Positions 4,599 to 12,746 of a stretch of 29,959 bases of DNA are shown here, piece by piece (the first letter of the stretch is position 1; every line of letters begins with the position of its first letter). The position numbers and the translations under genes were made by a program. A model generated the notes under the pieces. It did not search any database and had not been told where the DNA came from. It was given only the letters and a program-made list of their open reading frames with translations. Location: positions 1 through 29,959 of the IMG/VR virus record IMGVR_UViG_3300029319_000322. One strand, 5' to 3'. Source of the DNA: a virus.

Positions 4599-6431
4599 CT
4601 AAAAAGTATTGTTATATTTAAATGGAACATCTCCCCATGCTCCATAGATAATAGTGCTACCACTTCCATTAAAATCACCATCAGAAGTGCGTAACTTAAA
4701 ACCAGCACTAGTAAAATCAAAATTACTACCAGAACTTTCTGAACCACTATCATGCCAACCAACGTATTTATTTACTGGATTAAAAGTATCTCTAGCTGAA
4801 TCAAAAACCCACCAACCACCAGTTGTACTACTTCTTTTTACAAATATCATACGAGGTCTAAAACCTGTATAGATAAATGGCCCATTAGTACTACCATTTC
4901 CAACATAGCTTCCAAAATTACTGTAACCTTCAACTGAATGCCATACATAGGAAACATAATCACTACCTGAAGCATTTAAATTATTATCACCACCATTAAC
5001 AGCAAAAACACTATTAGTAAAAGAACCAAAGTCATACAAATTATTACCAACACCATACGCACCAGTACTATTTAAATATATTCTACCATTATTTGCAGGT
5101 TCACCTCCACTATTCATACTTTTGTGAGTAGTTGTCCAACTATAAGCACCATCTCTATTTTTAGTTATAATAAAATCAGGTTTTTGAGTTAATCCATGTC
5201 CAATAGTGTCTGTAGAACCACTCCCTGTATAAGTTACAATACTAAAGCCCGCTTTTATATTTGCTTGTACTGTAGAAGTTATTGAACCATCATTATTAGT
5301 AGCTGTAGTGCCTCCATTTGCTCTCCAACACCAACCAACAAAAGTACCACTACTTACATTACTAATAGAATCATTTCCAGTAACAGTAAATCCATCACTA
5401 TCAAAACTTGTAAAATAAGAAGAAGCTGTTCTTTCGTCATTTGAATTATTTGATGATAGTCTAGCATTAGTTCCTCTATTAGTATCTAATAACATATTAC
5501 TTCCACTAGAACCTCTTTGTTTTAACCATACTAAATCTGGTTGAAATCCTAATCCAGATATAGCATTACTAGAACCTGTACCAGTATAAAGAACTGTATT
5601 AAAATTTTTCTGTGGAAAATTATCATCAGTCTGTGCTGGGTCTATGTCATCTGATATGGGTAGGTTGCTGGTATTCCAAGCCAAATAACCAGATGGGACG
5701 GAGTAGGCAAAATCCCCTAGACTATTTGAGTCTTGATTCCCTCCAGCCGAAATTTGTCCTCCAAAAGTGCTGTCTTGTCCAAAATTAAAATATCCAGCAG
5801 TTCCACTTGATGCTCCAGCTATCCATAAAACTGGTGTCCAAAAAGACCCTTGCCATGTTGATTCTATAGCCCACCCATCTACTTGAGTAATATCTGTATT
5901 AGAACCAGTAGCACCAGCAGTATTATTGGAATACCAAGTTCCATTTCTACCTATGTATAATTTATAATTATCTAAGTCTAAAGCTATCATGTATATGTCG
6001 CCTACAGCATTTACTCTTATTCCAGTATTACTTGAACCACTATCGTTATTGCCATAATCCCAAGATAAACTTGTAGGGTGAGATAACTTACCTCCTTGAT
6101 AATTTGGTCTTAAATAATATACATGAGTTCCCTGTGATCTAGCAGATGTACTTCTTCTTTTTATATATATTTCACCATCATATAATCCTGAAAAGTTTCC
6201 TAATGCTTGTACTCCTACTTGTAATCTAGCATCATTAATATTAGCATCAGCATCATATCTTTCCTCGTAGTACCATTTGCCTGATTTAACTGCCATAGTA
6301 CCCATAGTTTGAATTCCATTAGCCGTATTTTCTGCTCTTAAATTTCCATTAGAAAAAGTTAATTTTGAAGTTCCATCATCATCTAATCCCATTAAAGGAT
6401 TCATAGTACAAAAATTTCCATTACTTGCCAT
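4599..6431 (-). CDS. Large tail fibre or receptor-binding protein, 610 aa
   Basis: Residues 1-230 look like a beta-sandwich, with SGKWYYEERYD (50-60) and YKLYIGRNGTWY (156-167) resembling SPRY/concanavalin-like surface domains. After a linker come three diverged repeats starting near 280, 397 and 508. Each has a G-F/L-x-P core (GFQPDLVWLK, GLTQKPDFIITK, GFRPRMIFVK) and ends in an aromatic strand (FVGWCWR, YVSYVWHS, IIYGAWGD). Such arrays are common in marine phage fibres and probably bind the host surface. It lies 5 nt after a LamG-like gene and may be the second half of a protein split from it. Confidence 0.8.
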   Translation of the reverse strand: MASNGNFCTMNPLMGLDDDGTSKLTFSNGNLRAENTANGIQTMGTMAVKSGKWYYEERYDADANINDARLQVGVQALGNFSGLYDGEIYIKRRSTSARSQGTHVYYLRPNYQGGKLSHPTSLSWDYGNNDSGSSNTGIRVNAVGDIYMIALDLDNYKLYIGRNGTWYSNNTAGATGSNTDITQVDGWAIESTWQGSFWTPVLWIAGASSGTAGYFNFGQDSTFGGQISAGGNQDSNSLGDFAYSVPSGYLAWNTSNLPISDDIDPAQTDDNFPQKNFNTVLYTGTGSSNAISGLGFQPDLVWLKQRGSSGSNMLLDTNRGTNARLSSNNSNDERTASSYFTSFDSDGFTVTGNDSISNVSSGTFVGWCWRANGGTTATNNDGSITSTVQANIKAGFSIVTYTGSGSTDTIGHGLTQKPDFIITKNRDGAYSWTTTHKSMNSGGEPANNGRIYLNSTGAYGVGNNLYDFGSFTNSVFAVNGGDNNLNASGSDYVSYVWHSVEGYSNFGSYVGNGSTNGPFIYTGFRPRMIFVKRSSTTGGWWVFDSARDTFNPVNKYVGWHDSGSESSGSNFDFTSAGFKLRTSDGDFNGSGSTIIYGAWGDVPFKYNNTF

Positions 6432-6436
6432 ATTAA

Positions 6437-7201
6437 TTAACTCCCAAATGTTGGACTATCAAGAACTTGATGGTCTGCACCAAGTCCATTTGTTGAAAAG
6501 TCATTATTATTACCACTTGAATCATTGCCTAAATCACTTGCATTTTCAAATTTTAATCTAAACCCATTATTTCCATATGTACCTGAATAATCAATAGGGA
6601 TCCAAACACCATTTTTAAATTCACCAAAAGATGTAGGAGAAAGTTGTTGCCCATCTACACCAATAAATTCTGCTAAATATAAATCAGGTTGTATAGTAAC
6701 ACCAGTATTATGTCCAAAATATAAAACCTGACTATTTTTATTATAGCTAAAATTAGAATCTTGAGTTACTGTACCATCAAAACCAGAACTTGTATCTTCT
6801 ACTCCATTAACATAAACTTTAACTCTATTTGCATTAGTTCCTTGAGTTGTATCTACTGCTAATACAAAATGATACCAACCATGAGTATCTCTAAAAACAC
6901 CATCACTTTCAAAATTTTCTGCATTAGCATTAACAGAAAATGTAAGCTTATCAGAAGTTACAAATCGACTATTTATTCCACCACCATCATAAGTAAAAAG
7001 AAGTTGTTGATTTGTACTTAGTATACTTCTTTTAACCCAAAAACTAAAAGTTCCTATTTTTTGATTTGTTGATGTTCCATTTGTTTTATTAATATAAGAA
7101 TTACTAGCAACTCCATCAAATCTACAGCTTTGCTCTATCTGATATGAATAAAATCCAGCAGTAGCTCCAGCACCACTAAACCATTTTTCATTTGCCACCA
7201 T
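6437..7201 (-). CDS. LamG/concanavalin-like fibre protein, 254 aa
   Basis: The sequence has the signature of a LamG-type jelly roll: SCRFDGVASNSYINK (29-43), GTFSFWVKRS (50-59), HGWYHFVLAVDTT (107-119) and VKVYVNGVED. The tail reads QVLDSPTFGS, and the next gene opens with MASNGNFCTMNPLMG. In related marine phage fibres I recall a continuous SPTxNFxTxNP junction, so the two genes may be halves of one ancestral fibre. The start overlaps the stop of the 343-residue gene. Confidence 0.75.
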   Translation of the reverse strand: MVANEKWFSGAGATAGFYSYQIEQSCRFDGVASNSYINKTNGTSTNQKIGTFSFWVKRSILSTNQQLLFTYDGGGINSRFVTSDKLTFSVNANAENFESDGVFRDTHGWYHFVLAVDTTQGTNANRVKVYVNGVEDTSSGFDGTVTQDSNFSYNKNSQVLYFGHNTGVTIQPDLYLAEFIGVDGQQLSPTSFGEFKNGVWIPIDYSGTYGNNGFRLKFENASDLGNDSSGNNNDFSTNGLGADHQVLDSPTFGS

Positions 7202-8232
7202 CAGCTAAAAGCCAGTTGAGGTGTCGATAAAAGAATACTATTATCAGCTTTAATAAGATATGCAACGACATCATAAGCTGAATTTGTACTTGATAAAGTT
7301 AAACCAGCACCCCCTACAGTTTCATAATCACCATGTAGGCTAACTGTTCCAGCACTACCACTTGAAGGCTGTATAAATACTATAATACCAGTTTGCCCTA
7401 CGTTCCCAGCTTCAGTACTAGGTTGTGCAAGTGTGTTAGCACCAGAACCTAAAGTAAGTATGAAATTTTGGTTTGTATCAAAGTCTAATGTTTTGCTAGT
7501 AGAAATTGTTGCTGTTTCAGTCTTTGGAATATTTACTTTATTACTTAATGTTCCAGTAGATACTAAAGAAACTAGAGTTGAATTTGCTCCGTCTGGTAAT
7601 AATAATTCATTTGTTACTGATGCTGAATGTGGTTGTGCCTTCACAATTTGACCATGTGAGTTATTTTCGCAATTAAACTGTATTGCACCAGAATTAGTGT
7701 TTCCTCTTACAGTTACATGACCAGTTCCTTTAGCTTCAATATCTAAATCAATATTACTATCCCCACCAGTTGCACTCAACTTTGGTGGATTACCAGTTGC
7801 AGAGTTTGTTATATCAAATTGATTTACTGCTGAAGATGTTTTTTGAAATATAATAAGTTCGTTTCCATCATCATCATTAATTCCATGTGCATCATCAAAT
7901 TGAATATTTCTGCTATTAGTATCTAAATCACCCCCTAGCTGTGGTGTTGTATCATTTACTAAATCTGATTGGCTAGTACTATCTATAAAGTTTATAGTGT
8001 TAGCAGATGTATCTACAGTTGCAAATGAAATATCATCTGAACCATCAAAAAATTTAATCTCCAAACTATTAGAAGCTGAGTTGGTTGTATCTAACCATAG
8101 TGTTCCTACAACTGCACCACTAGGTCTTGATGTTCCACTGTGCATGGAATTTAATGCTCCCAGAGCATTATTTAAATCACTCCTAAAACTAGGAAATGAT
8201 TGGTTTGCTATGTTCATGTCATGTTGTGCCAT
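7201..8232 (-). CDS. Tail fibre protein, 343 aa
   Basis: The N-terminal part (NIANQSFPSFRSDLNNALGALNS, then GTSRPSGAVVGTLWLDTTN) is a motif I associate with the N-terminal attachment region of phage tail-fibre proteins, where PxxxxxG-LWxDT repeats occur. The rest is beta-rich and Ser/Thr/Asn-heavy, with GDSNIDLDIEAKGTGHVTV (154-172), typical of beta-helical or trimeric fibre shafts. It follows the tail-tip gene with a 17-nt gap and starts the distal fibre cluster. Its C-terminus is not a known receptor-binding fold that I can identify. Confidence 0.75.
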   Translation of the reverse strand: MAQHDMNIANQSFPSFRSDLNNALGALNSMHSGTSRPSGAVVGTLWLDTTNSASNSLEIKFFDGSDDISFATVDTSANTINFIDSTSQSDLVNDTTPQLGGDLDTNSRNIQFDDAHGINDDDGNELIIFQKTSSAVNQFDITNSATGNPPKLSATGGDSNIDLDIEAKGTGHVTVRGNTNSGAIQFNCENNSHGQIVKAQPHSASVTNELLLPDGANSTLVSLVSTGTLSNKVNIPKTETATISTSKTLDFDTNQNFILTLGSGANTLAQPSTEAGNVGQTGIIVFIQPSSGSAGTVSLHGDYETVGGAGLTLSSTNSAYDVVAYLIKADNSILLSTPQLAFS

Positions 8233-8249
8233 AATTATTTATACTCCTT

Positions 8250-11135
8250 TTAGAATCCTTTTGCAATAAAATCAAATGTTTTTGATACTCCAGAATTTGA
8301 ACTATTAAAAAATGCTACATCAAAACCAGTAATCGCCTTGTTGCTAACTGTAAAATAATCTCCAGTTGCCATACCTTGAGCAGTTACTCCTACAGCATAA
8401 TTAGTTGTTTTGAAAGGTTTGTCAAATGCTATTGACTTTGTACTTGTTCCAGAAACGATATCGTTACCACTAAATATTCTGTCTTGCATATCAAGAGTTA
8501 CACTCACTTGAGATACTACTGGTGTTGATGCGTTATCTCTTGAAATTAAAACAACTCTAAATTTATAATATCTTGCTTCATATTCGCCAATTACAAAACC
8601 TCTAAAATCTGTAAATGTTGTATTATCATCACTTGTTGCTATTTCAAGATGAGCATTACAATTAGCTGGGGTATCTCCGTCAAAGTTACTTGAAGCATCA
8701 TCAAAATTTCCTGATCTTCCATCAAATAAATCGTCTGGGTTATCGGAGGTCTGTGTCATTGATGCTGTTATTCTTACAGTATGTTTTGCTCCTATATCAA
8801 TTACATTTTCAAATTCATAGTTACCAGTTGATACAAAATCAAAATTACTAGCTCCTTGATCAAAGAATCTATCTGTATCATCATCAAAGTTTCCACTAGC
8901 AGAATCAAATAGTTCTGTACTATCTAACTCTATTGCACCATCTATTAAAATGGTATCTGTAAATGTACCTCCGAAAGTAGGGTGTTCTGATTGTGTAGCA
9001 ATATTATTAAAATTAATTGCACTTGTTACATTCGATATGATAGCAGTTGCATTTGAACTAAAGTTTCCCAATTTATCGACTGCTTTAATTAAATAAGTTC
9101 CTTGTCGTACTGGTACAGATATTGATGTAGCTGGTCTTGATATTTTTTCTACTAATGCCACAGAGTTTTGCCAGTCAGCAGTTCCGTCAGTTTCTTCAGA
9201 AAACCTTAAATTATAAAAAGCTAAATCTAAATCTGTTACAGCTTCCCATGACAAATGAGCTTCTTGACCTGATACATTACAAGAAAAATCTGTTATATCT
9301 GAGGGAGGAGCTATCGCACCTACTATCTTCCTTTGAGCTGATACATACGTTGAAGATATACCAGCAGTACTTACAGCTTTTACTCTTACATCATACGTTT
9401 GCTGGTCAATCACATTTAAAACTCTATGATTTAATCCAGAGCCTTGAGCATATATTATAAAATCTGAATCTGTGCTGAGTTTGTATTCGACTTGGTAAAA
9501 ATCTATAAAATTATCAGGAGATGCACCTACAGTAATATCCAAAGCTACAATAACTGTTCCATCATTATATTCTATCAGTTGATCTGATAAAGTTACACTA
9601 GCTGGAGGTTGTATTACAAAAGGGTTTGGTAATGTTGTTGTCGGTATACTTGCAACCTCTTGCTGTGTTCCAAAAGTATAAAAACTGTCTTGATGTTCAG
9701 AACATTGTAAAGATACTGTGTGGTCGCTGTTTACATTCATACCTTGTATTCTAAATGCTTTTGCTGAAAAACTTGGTGTTGCGTGAGTAATATTTACAAC
9801 ATCTCCTACTGCTAAATCCAATGCAGTTGCGTCAGCAGTAAGGCTAATGTCTAAACTTGACCTTGACCTCCTTAAAATAATTTCAGCCATCTCTTGAGCT
9901 TGATATGGACTGGTAAACATTGGAAAGTCAAATCTCCCTTCTAACAATAACCCTCCATCTGCTGTTTTCATAGTTGCGTGTTGATCTGCACTAGCTAAAC
10001 CAGTTTCATCTACTGGAGGAAATTGTACTGTGTCTGATTGGTAATTTTTTTCAGGGTTGGTAAAGTTTACTATAACTCTATTATATCTTGAATTTTTGTT
10101 TTTACTGTTCACCGATATACCACCAATAATATTATCTTCAGTTAGTGTTATTGATGCAGAGCTGGTTGTTTCAACTAAAATATTATAGATACCTCCAGAG
10201 AAGTTTAAATAAGACCTAGACCCTCTTACAAATTCTTTTACATTATCTATAGCTTTTTTTGATGTATCTACTACTGTGTGGCTATCCATTAAATCTATCT
10301 GATTAGCTCCACTATAAGGGGTTATATTTGCATCACAAACATCTGTTGCAGTTTGCCAGTCTGCAAAGTTACTGTCAAAATAACTATTTGCTATACCCAT
10401 TCCAAATCTATCGTTTCTTAAATAATCTAATAGTTGCAAAATAGGATTGTCTGAATATTCCCAAGTTGAACTTGTATCTGCTCTATGACTACCACTTCCA
10501 CCAGTAACAGTACTATCTAAATTTGGATTATATACCTTCTTACCTTGTACTACTGCTTGAACTGTTGGTAATGAACCAAACTTGTCTTGATTCCATTCAA
10601 ACCTAATAGCTAAGTAACATAAACCTCTTAATCTGTGGTTTGAAGTCCAAGAACTCAATGTAGATAATAATGAAGATGCAGTCTGGCTATCACTTCCAAA
10701 ATGGGGTTCGCAAGTAATTAAACTTGATCCACTAAAAAAATTAGCATCTCCACTTCCTACAGTTATTTGTGTATTATCTGCAATATCTCCTGACCAGGTA
10801 ACTTGATTATCATTTATAAATATAGCTGTTATGTCATTTACTTCTCCCTCACTTAATACTATAGCCATATATAAATATTGATTATCTGTTCCTGAAGTTT
10901 CTAGGAATACAACATTACCACCAACTTTTCTTGTTCCATATACTATTGGTATGTGAGCATTAGCATTAAATTTATTTACTAATACACCTCTATTTGTTTG
11001 TTCTGCTAAATTTTCTCCAAAATCAGGTATTTCTGGTTGTGGTATTAACCACCCTATAGCATCTCCAACTAAATCACCTACAAAATCTACAACTGGAGCT
11101 ACAAAGTCTACTACTGCTTGAAACGGATTACACAT
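8250..11135 (-). CDS. Tail-tip attachment protein, lambda J-like, 961 aa
   Basis: The N-terminal 70 residues contain a hydrophobic/amphipathic anchor and then NAHIPIVYGTRKVGGNVVF, the hallmark of the phage tail-tip (central hub) family. Later are NPILQLLDYLRNDRFGMG, then DPL-like beta domains and fibronectin III-type segments (SWEAVTDLDLAFYNLRFSE). The C-terminal 220 residues include Asp-rich repeats (FDSASGNFDDDTDRFFDQ and FDGRSGNFDDASSNFDGD). In lambda-type phages this protein forms the tail tip and contacts the receptor. It follows a GNAT-like gene, overlapping its stop by one base (TAATG). Confidence 0.85.
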   Translation of the reverse strand: MCNPFQAVVDFVAPVVDFVGDLVGDAIGWLIPQPEIPDFGENLAEQTNRGVLVNKFNANAHIPIVYGTRKVGGNVVFLETSGTDNQYLYMAIVLSEGEVNDITAIFINDNQVTWSGDIADNTQITVGSGDANFFSGSSLITCEPHFGSDSQTASSLLSTLSSWTSNHRLRGLCYLAIRFEWNQDKFGSLPTVQAVVQGKKVYNPNLDSTVTGGSGSHRADTSSTWEYSDNPILQLLDYLRNDRFGMGIANSYFDSNFADWQTATDVCDANITPYSGANQIDLMDSHTVVDTSKKAIDNVKEFVRGSRSYLNFSGGIYNILVETTSSASITLTEDNIIGGISVNSKNKNSRYNRVIVNFTNPEKNYQSDTVQFPPVDETGLASADQHATMKTADGGLLLEGRFDFPMFTSPYQAQEMAEIILRRSRSSLDISLTADATALDLAVGDVVNITHATPSFSAKAFRIQGMNVNSDHTVSLQCSEHQDSFYTFGTQQEVASIPTTTLPNPFVIQPPASVTLSDQLIEYNDGTVIVALDITVGASPDNFIDFYQVEYKLSTDSDFIIYAQGSGLNHRVLNVIDQQTYDVRVKAVSTAGISSTYVSAQRKIVGAIAPPSDITDFSCNVSGQEAHLSWEAVTDLDLAFYNLRFSEETDGTADWQNSVALVEKISRPATSISVPVRQGTYLIKAVDKLGNFSSNATAIISNVTSAINFNNIATQSEHPTFGGTFTDTILIDGAIELDSTELFDSASGNFDDDTDRFFDQGASNFDFVSTGNYEFENVIDIGAKHTVRITASMTQTSDNPDDLFDGRSGNFDDASSNFDGDTPANCNAHLEIATSDDNTTFTDFRGFVIGEYEARYYKFRVVLISRDNASTPVVSQVSVTLDMQDRIFSGNDIVSGTSTKSIAFDKPFKTTNYAVGVTAQGMATGDYFTVSNKAITGFDVAFFNSSNSGVSKTFDFIAKGF

Positions 11136-11575
11136 TAATTTAATCTCCAGTTGCCACCTAAACTTTCAAACCCTAATTTTTTAAATACTGGGTCTATGTT
11201 TAGTCCACTTGTTACCGATAAATAAATAGGTAAATCCTCTGATGCTTTTTTGATTGCATCTACTAATGTTGCTACAAGTTTAAAGTTTCTAAAATTTTTT
11301 TTAACAAAAATAGTATGCAAATGTATACACTCACTTTTGCTAAACCAATATTCTGTTTTTCCAAAAATTGCACAACCTATTACTTGGTTTAAATCTAAAT
11401 CTTTTACTAAAATAATTTTACCTTTTTCTAACATAATTTTTATAAAAGTATTTAATTTATTGTGATCTACCTCTGGGTAATTTAATTCTTGTAAATCCAC
11501 TTCTTTAAATTCATTCATTAAATCACAAACAATTTTAACATCTTTCTTTTCAGCATTGTATAAATGAATACTCAT
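11135..11575 (-). CDS. GNAT-like acetyltransferase within the tail operon, 146 aa
   Basis: The fold and length match the GNAT N-acetyltransferase superfamily: an N-terminal IHLYNAEKKDVKIVCDLMNEF, a central strand pair around KIILVKDLDLNQVIGCAIFG, IHLHTIFVKKNFRNFKLV (motif A strand and loop), then a helix and C-terminal VFKKLGFESLGG. The usual Q/RxxGxG/A acetyl-CoA loop is degenerate here (KNFRNFKL), so cofactor use is not certain. The ATG at 11575 overlaps the upstream TGA as ATGA; an in-frame ATG at 11587 exists but is less likely. This position usually holds a peptidase or tail-tip assembly gene in lambda-like operons. Confidence 0.7.
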   Translation of the reverse strand: MSIHLYNAEKKDVKIVCDLMNEFKEVDLQELNYPEVDHNKLNTFIKIMLEKGKIILVKDLDLNQVIGCAIFGKTEYWFSKSECIHLHTIFVKKNFRNFKLVATLVDAIKKASEDLPIYLSVTSGLNIDPVFKKLGFESLGGNWRLN

Positions 11576-12138
11576 ACTCTTCCCCATTTAATATCTTTTA
11601 CAGTTAATGCTGAGAACTCCATTCCTTTGTCGCCACTAAAAATTCTTTGTTGAGAATTGTCTGTTGTAGTTCTACCATTAATCTTGCTAAAGTTTCCCCA
11701 ATGTGAAGTAACTGTTAAAGTAATAGTTGCAGTTGAAGTATTATCATTTACTTTAAATTCATCTATAGTTCCAAAGAATAATAAAAAAGGATCAGCTATT
11801 AAAGATAAACTACTATCTAAAAACCCTCTATAAATATAAACATCATCATTAATAATATTTTCATTCAAAGCTACACTGATATATGTTTGATCCACACCTG
11901 ATAGACTAATCCCTAAAGTGTTTTTTGTAGGTGTATTAGTTTCACTTACATTAGTAATGCTTTTTAAATGACCATTAGCTAAATAAGTTCTTGAACTACC
12001 TGATACACTTGATGTAATATCAAAACTTGCATTTGTTAAATATATTGGTGTTCCAAAACCTATTTCTAATAATAATACTGGCTCTATAATACCAGTTGCT
12101 AGTTCGGTTTTTACTGCACTTGTTAAACCTCTAGCCAT
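11572..12138 (-). CDS. Minor tail (tail-hub) protein, DUF2163-like, 188 aa
   Basis: The N-terminus (ARGLTSAVKTELATGIIEPVLLLEIGF) and the following beta-rich domain are like those of the DUF2163/distal hub proteins that lie between the distal tail protein and the tail-tip gene in siphoviruses. The C-terminal stretch GDKGMEFSALTVKDIKWGRV is a short tail. Its order (tape measure, distal protein, this gene, GNAT, J-like) supports a tail-hub role. There are no catalytic motifs. The stop overlaps the GNAT start by ATGA. Confidence 0.7.
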   Translation of the reverse strand: MARGLTSAVKTELATGIIEPVLLLEIGFGTPIYLTNASFDITSSVSGSSRTYLANGHLKSITNVSETNTPTKNTLGISLSGVDQTYISVALNENIINDDVYIYRGFLDSSLSLIADPFLLFFGTIDEFKVNDNTSTATITLTVTSHWGNFSKINGRTTTDNSQQRIFSGDKGMEFSALTVKDIKWGRV

Positions 12139-12746
12139 TATAAACTCTCTATTACATCAAACTCATAAGTGAACAATAGATTACCATTACTATCATTTTC
12201 TGTTGTTTTAAATTCTTGAACATCACTTGTTAAATGAACTTTAAAAGAAACGGAGTCATAAGTAACAGAACTATTATCTGAAAGTGCAGTTCTTAATGGT
12301 GGTTCTATAGTAACTGTTGCAGAGTTACTTGAACTGGTTACATCTTCTACTACCATATAAACTTTGTCATGTGCAAACTTTAATAAATCACCAGCTTTTA
12401 ATCTACCAGCACCATCTCCAGCAAAACCATCTATTGCTATTGTGGTGTCTGATGCACTATGAGAACCATTGATTAAAAGTGTTCCAGTTTCATTTCCTTG
12501 AGAATTTAAGTAGCTTGGCATAGTTATTGTAAAATCTTCTTGTCTTGATCTTTGCTTCATTATAAAAGCCATAATTGGAGCAAAGTCTGACCTCTTCATT
12601 GGTGGATAGCTTACTGTAAAACTAAACCTTTGACCTTGTACTTGCCTTCTGAAAGATTTTCCACTATCTGTTTCAGAAAATAAAGTCTTTTGATTACTTT
12701 GTAAATTAATCGCTGTAAAATTTGTATCTGGTAATGTTCCACTCAT
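12138..12746 (-). CDS. Distal tail protein-like minor tail protein, 202 aa
   Basis: The N-terminal half has FRRQVQGQRFSFTVSYPPM and SDFAPIMAFIMKQRSRQEDF (residues 31-70), like the dsDNA phage distal/tail-hub proteins that follow the tape measure. The central beta region (TLLINGSHSASDTTIAIDGF, AGRLKAGDLLKFAHDKVYMV) resembles the second domain of such proteins. It starts 4 nt inside the tape-measure end (ATGA) and its stop overlaps the next start (TAATG), so the four tail genes are translationally linked. Confidence 0.7.
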   Translation of the reverse strand: MSGTLPDTNFTAINLQSNQKTLFSETDSGKSFRRQVQGQRFSFTVSYPPMKRSDFAPIMAFIMKQRSRQEDFTITMPSYLNSQGNETGTLLINGSHSASDTTIAIDGFAGDGAGRLKAGDLLKFAHDKVYMVVEDVTSSSNSATVTIEPPLRTALSDNSSVTYDSVSFKVHLTSDVQEFKTTENDSNGNLLFTYEFDVIESL

